Below the pieces are notes generated by a model that searched no databases, had not been told where the DNA came from, and saw only the letters and a program-made list of their open reading frames with translations. A program made the translations under genes and the position numbers. Shown here piece by piece: positions 6,050 through 9,628 of a stretch of DNA of 9,628 bases; the stretch's first letter is position 1; every line of letters starts with the position of its first letter. This stretch comes from Acidobacteriota bacterium (GTDB taxonomy: Bacteria; Acidobacteriota; Terriglobia; UBA7540), in assembly GCA_021828245.1 (NCBI GenBank), contig JAKASC010000077.1, forward strand, positions 1-9,628. The letters run 5' to 3'.

Positions 6050-7396
6050 TTAAGGTAAATCGGCAAAGGGCAACAGCACCGGTTTTTGGGCGAGAAAGCG
6101 CAACCGGGCGATTTCACCGACGGCGCGAAGCACGCGCCTTTCTTGGGTTGGCTCAAGGGTCATCACAAAAGGGAGATGGCGCTTGGGCATGCCGGGTTCC
6201 TGGAGCACGGAATCAATGTTGATGCGATGGCGCGCCAGAATGGAGCACACCTGCGCCAAAATGCCGGGCCGGTCACGCACAACCAGCCGCAAGTAGGTAG
6301 CCACGACATCCTGATCCGGCGAAACGACACGGGAGGGATGCCAAAGGGCGTAGCCGAGCGGGGTCAAACCGGCTCCGCCTGAAGCCAGCGTCCGGGCGAT
6401 TTCCACCACGTCTGAAATCACGGCCACGCCCGTAGGCTCACCGCCTGCGCCGGGGCCGGTAACCGTGGTGACGCCGCCTTTGTTCCCAATCAACATAATG
6501 CCATTCGTTGGGCCGTGGACGCTCGCAAGCTGCGAAGCGCGCGGAATCATCAAAGGACGAACAAAAATTTCCAGGCGTCCCTGAGGACGACGGCGCGCCA
6601 CGCCGACGAGCCGCACGGTGCGGTCCAGGCGACGCGCGTAGGCGAAGTCCACTTCATCAATATGCCGAATGCCCTCGGTCGGAATCTCCCGCACCGGCAC
6701 GGCTTGCCCAAAGCAGATCATGGCCAGAATGGCGATTTTGTAGCGCGCGTCAAGGCCGTCCACATCAAAGGTAGGATCAGGTTCGGCGTAGCCTTTCTGT
6801 TGAGCCTCCGCCAGAGCTGACGCAAAGGCAACACGGCGCTGTTCCATCTCCGTCAAAATGTAATTCGTCGTGCCGTTGAGGATGCCAAAGACAGCGTCGA
6901 AATGCTCGCCCGCCAAGCCCTCGCGGATGGCGTGCAGGATAGGCGTGCCGCCGGCCACACAGGCTTCAATACCCAGGCTGAGGCGGCGAGCGCGACTGCG
7001 CTCCACCAACTCCAGACCGTGCTCGGCCACCAACTGCTTGTTGGCCGTCACCAGATGCTTGCCTGCGTCCAGGGCCGCGAAAGCAATGGCGCGAGCGGTC
7101 GGAAGCTCTCCCACCAGCTCAACGATGATATCAATGGAGGGATCGCGTACCACCTCCCTCCAATCCGCGGTGATGGGAACGCGCTGCCCAAACCACGAGA
7201 GGTCCTTCTGATGAATGGTGCGAGAACAAAGACGGGCGAGTTCAACGCGGCAGCCAAGCCGACGCTCAATTTCCGCGCCGTGCTCCTTGAGCACTCGCAG
7301 CGTGCCCGTGCCCACCGTGCCAACGCCAATTAATCCCAGACGGATGGCACGCCTTCGGGCGCGAGAGTCAACGATTTGATTCTTTATTCTTTTCAT
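6050..7396 (-). CDS. hom: Homoserine dehydrogenase with C-terminal ACT domain
   Basis: This enzyme reduces aspartate-4-semialdehyde to homoserine with NAD(P)H, in the cytoplasm, at the branch leading to threonine and methionine. The 448-residue length is typical of the stand-alone ACT-containing form. The Rossmann motif GLIGVGTVGTG is at ~21-31 and TANK is at 117-120. The substrate-binding region has ILNGTTNYI (172-180), and the family signature GYAEPDPTFDVDGLDARYK (202-220) supplies the catalytic Asp and Lys. The ACT domain (~370-445, VVRDRPGILAQVCSILARHRINIDSV) suggests feedback control by an amino acid, usually threonine. The start ATG has AAGGA very close (2 nt between AAGGA and the ATG), and no better in-frame start exists. 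It lies 65 bp downstream of the GH35 gene on the same strand. No other aspartate-family gene (asd, thrB, thrC, lysC) is in the window. Confidence 0.96.
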   Translation of the reverse strand: MKRIKNQIVDSRARRRAIRLGLIGVGTVGTGTLRVLKEHGAEIERRLGCRVELARLCSRTIHQKDLSWFGQRVPITADWREVVRDPSIDIIVELVGELPTARAIAFAALDAGKHLVTANKQLVAEHGLELVERSRARRLSLGIEACVAGGTPILHAIREGLAGEHFDAVFGILNGTTNYILTEMEQRRVAFASALAEAQQKGYAEPDPTFDVDGLDARYKIAILAMICFGQAVPVREIPTEGIRHIDEVDFAYARRLDRTVRLVGVARRRPQGRLEIFVRPLMIPRASQLASVHGPTNGIMLIGNKGGVTTVTGPGAGGEPTGVAVISDVVEIARTLASGGAGLTPLGYALWHPSRVVSPDQDVVATYLRLVVRDRPGILAQVCSILARHRINIDSVLQEPGMPKRHLPFVMTLEPTQERRVLRAVGEIARLRFLAQKPVLLPFADLP

Positions 7397-7416
7397 TTTC
7401 CTTGGGGACTATGGCC

Positions 7417-7433
7417 CGCCCGCACGCTGGGCG
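7417..7433. other. Weak stem-loop between the GH35 gene and hom
   Basis: CGCCC and GGGCG pair across a 7-nt loop in the 65-bp gap. There is no T-run on the minus strand after it, so read-through from the GH35 gene into hom cannot be excluded. A 5-bp GC stem can occur by chance in DNA of this composition. Confidence 0.2.
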
Positions 7434-7461
7434 ACCTGTTCGCCGATCAGCCGACTTCTTT

Positions 7462-9628
7462 TCACCATTCAAACTCGATGCGCGCCCGGCGAGTCACGAA
7501 TTCATCATAAGGTGAAACGTGCAGGGTATGAAGATGTCGGGGGTGGTCCGCGTAGGCTAGCAGAAGCACCAGCGTATTGGAGGTGCCGAAATTCAGAAAC
7601 GGCTCCGGAAGATAAAAATCTTCCTGCGGGCCCTTGGTCACGTAGCGGCCGATGAATTTCCGATTGAGATAAATGAGCGCGTCGCAATCCGCCTTGAGCG
7701 TCAGGCGGAACGGGGCAAACCATTCGGGCGGAAGTTTGGGAAGCTCAAATTCCGATCTGCACCACGTAAAGGCGGGCACGGGGCTTGGCTGCCCGATGGA
7801 TGGCATGAACTTGGCGGGCTGCCAGTCAACCTGGGACCATTGTGGGTTCAGGCCGTGCGGCTCCGCCAGCGCCATAAATCGCGCCATTTGCCACCCCTGA
7901 ACGGGGCGGGCCGAGGATGAATCGGGGCCGATTTTAACCGACTCAATGCCTTTGAGTTCGCCCAGTTTGGGACCAAAATTGGGCGTTCCAAATGCCTCGT
8001 AAGAAATTTCTAGCGCGCTGTCCTCTGCGCCACCGAGCAGGTTCGCCAAGCTCGCCTGGGCGGTGGTTTGAGCATTCGATAACTCCGGAATGAGCTTGCC
8101 ATTCAGGAAAACCTTTCGCTCATCCTCAGCGTAGCTCGAAATGAAGAGCTGGTCCGAAGCCGTTGCGGCGGAAAGCTCGGCACGGTACTTGACGTAGCCG
8201 TAAGGCACCAAGCCGGTACCATCAAGCGTGCGGAGGGTGCTCGCTTCCCATTGCCCCACCCTGGGATCAAAACGCTCCACCCAAAACTGACCGGAAGCAA
8301 TCTCCACGGCGCTCATTGGGACGGCAGGCGTGCTGAGATGTAGCCGAGCCGTGCGCCAATGTCGGTCGTAATGGAAATCCGTTTCGACGCCGTCCACACG
8401 GCACTTGGCCGGCAGAGGCGGCAGAATCACCGTCAGGTCGTGCTCGCCCGGCCGGAAGTCAAGGTCAGCGCGCAGACTCTGCTTCCCTGTGGCATGGTCG
8501 AATAACAGGGCGGCATCGGAAATCCAGGGGACCTGCATGGGCTCCGGCGCGTGTTCGGCCGCCGTGGCGAGCGGCCGGGTTGTAAATTCGGGCGCCCAGG
8601 TGCGCAGGGCCCGCTCGCGCGGCACCACGGCTAGCAGGAGGTGGTGATTTACCCAAAGAAACTTTTCTTGGTTCTCCACACGAACAGCCAAAATAACCGA
8701 GGCGTATTCCTTGTCCCAGTATTGATAGACAACGTCACCTTCGACGTGCGGCTCCTGATCGGTGGCCAAGGCAATTTCCACGACGTGCCCCGGGTCGTCG
8801 TAAACCATCAGAAAATCGCGGTCGAAGTTTGAGCCGTGGGCTATCACTTCAGCCGTCGAATAACGCAACGTGCCGCCGCTGATGGGAACCTGAAGCAGAA
8901 GCATCTTCATGTCGCGGGCCGCCAAGCTCAGCTCGCCTTGCCGAGGGATTTGAATGGCGCGACGGGTGGGACTCGCCGGGTCGGGCAAGGTCATTTTGTA
9001 AGTCTGCGAAGTTAGCGCGGTCGTGCGCACAAAGGCGACCGCACGCTTGCCGTTTCGTCGCAGGCTGACGTTGACGGAAGAATTGGTGGAAGAGCATCCT
9101 TCCGTGACCGCTTCGGCGCGGGTGAGAACGTCGCCGTAGAGGTTGAGAAACTCGGCGATGCCGCGCGCCGCGTAATATTTTTCCCACAGTCCCCCCGGCT
9201 CGCGAATCGGCGCGGCGTAATCGTAGGTGGTGGTAATCGTTTTGGCCGCCCAATCGAAATTCGTTCCTCCGAAGCCCATATAGTAGTTGTAGGAAGTGAC
9301 GCCTTGCTCCAGCACGACTTTGGTCAACAGGTTAAGTTGGGCAGCGCTGACGCCCTCCTGCTCCACGGAAAGCTTGCCGCCAAAACGTGCGAACCAGCCG
9401 CCTTGCAACTCGGTGACTTGAAGGGGCGAATCGGGCTCCTGCCGGCGAAGCGTTTCGAGCGCCCGAGGAACCACCGGGAAAATGTTCCAGCGAGGATAAA
9501 AATTGCAAGAGTCCATAATCTGAGCCATGGCGGGATAATTATTTTCCCGAGCTTGCTTCGTCCAGCACGTGAAAAGCGGAATATCAATGCCCGCATTCCA
9601 AGCCATTTCGGCAAGGGCTGTAATATAA
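7462..9628 (-). CDS. Glycoside hydrolase family 35 beta-galactosidase, 5' end beyond window
   Basis: This is the last ~721 residues of a large GH35 enzyme that removes terminal beta-galactose from glycans. The frame continues past the ATG at 9606 to the right edge (reading YITALAE before it) with no stop, so that ATG is internal and the true start lies outside. GH35 landmarks follow in order: GIDIPLFTC, MDSCNFYPRW, TELQGGWFARFGG, SYNYYMGFGGTNFDW and ITTTYDYAAPIREPGG. The Glu of TELQGGW (codon 9411-9409) is the expected catalytic nucleophile. The acid/base Glu of the upstream NEYG-type motif must lie outside the window. The C-terminal ~500 residues contain beta-sandwich modules, including one near the end (FRLTLKADCDALIYLNRKFIGRYV) of the accessory type that packs on or extends the sugar site. 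Signal peptide and exact substrate (lactose, pectic galactan or other) cannot be judged from this part. It precedes hom on the same strand with no metabolic link. Confidence 0.93.
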   Translation of the reverse strand, partial: YITALAEMAWNAGIDIPLFTCWTKQARENNYPAMAQIMDSCNFYPRWNIFPVVPRALETLRRQEPDSPLQVTELQGGWFARFGGKLSVEQEGVSAAQLNLLTKVVLEQGVTSYNYYMGFGGTNFDWAAKTITTTYDYAAPIREPGGLWEKYYAARGIAEFLNLYGDVLTRAEAVTEGCSSTNSSVNVSLRRNGKRAVAFVRTTALTSQTYKMTLPDPASPTRRAIQIPRQGELSLAARDMKMLLLQVPISGGTLRYSTAEVIAHGSNFDRDFLMVYDDPGHVVEIALATDQEPHVEGDVVYQYWDKEYASVILAVRVENQEKFLWVNHHLLLAVVPRERALRTWAPEFTTRPLATAAEHAPEPMQVPWISDAALLFDHATGKQSLRADLDFRPGEHDLTVILPPLPAKCRVDGVETDFHYDRHWRTARLHLSTPAVPMSAVEIASGQFWVERFDPRVGQWEASTLRTLDGTGLVPYGYVKYRAELSAATASDQLFISSYAEDERKVFLNGKLIPELSNAQTTAQASLANLLGGAEDSALEISYEAFGTPNFGPKLGELKGIESVKIGPDSSSARPVQGWQMARFMALAEPHGLNPQWSQVDWQPAKFMPSIGQPSPVPAFTWCRSEFELPKLPPEWFAPFRLTLKADCDALIYLNRKFIGRYVTKGPQEDFYLPEPFLNFGTSNTLVLLLAYADHPRHLHTLHVSPYDEFVTRRARIEFEW

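Noticed and set aside
6870..7333. Plus-strand open frames of 113 and 143 codons
   Set aside because: Both lie opposite homoserine dehydrogenase, which is unambiguous on the minus strand.

Overview
This window looks like an ordinary chromosomal segment from a GC-rich diderm bacterium, most likely a member of the Acidobacteriota. Three things point there: recJ followed directly by one very long fused LptC/LptA (OstA)-type gene, a stand-alone membrane-anchored triple-PASTA protein, and a family 35 beta-galactosidase. This assignment is inference from gene content and order. There is no rRNA or other marker to settle it. Base composition and codon use look even across the window. I see no insertion sequence, phage gene, CRISPR array, tRNA or rRNA.

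Layout, left to right. (1) 1-2314, minus strand: a gene open at the left edge encodes at least 771 residues. It has an N-terminal membrane anchor, an LptC-like domain and a long series of OstA/LptA-like beta segments (lipopolysaccharide export bridge). (2) 2382-4133, minus: recJ, the single-strand 5'-3' exonuclease, 67 bp upstream of the lpt gene and probably co-transcribed with it. (3) 4134-4322: a 189-bp gap with a small stem-loop. (4) 4323-5045, minus: a LutA/YkgE-type double-CCG iron-sulfur subunit without lutB or lutC beside it. (5) 5046-5273: a divergent control region packed with inverted repeats and holding one plausible sigma-70-like promoter. (6) 5274-6002, plus: a membrane-anchored protein with three PASTA domains and no kinase. 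(7) 6050-7396, minus: homoserine dehydrogenase with a C-terminal ACT domain, converging on the PASTA gene. (8) 7462-9628, minus: the C-terminal ~721 residues of a GH35 beta-galactosidase that runs off the right edge.

The genes serve separate housekeeping or catabolic roles: outer-membrane LPS transport, DNA repair, lactate oxidation, cell-wall sensing or binding, Thr/Met biosynthesis and galactoside hydrolysis. No new multi-gene system is evident. The parts most worth a second look are the giant LptC-LptA fusion and the dyad-rich lutA/PASTA intergenic region, which also settles where those two genes start. The longest possible reading frames of the two genes would lie only 6 bp apart on opposite strands, so at least one longest-frame start is likely wrong.
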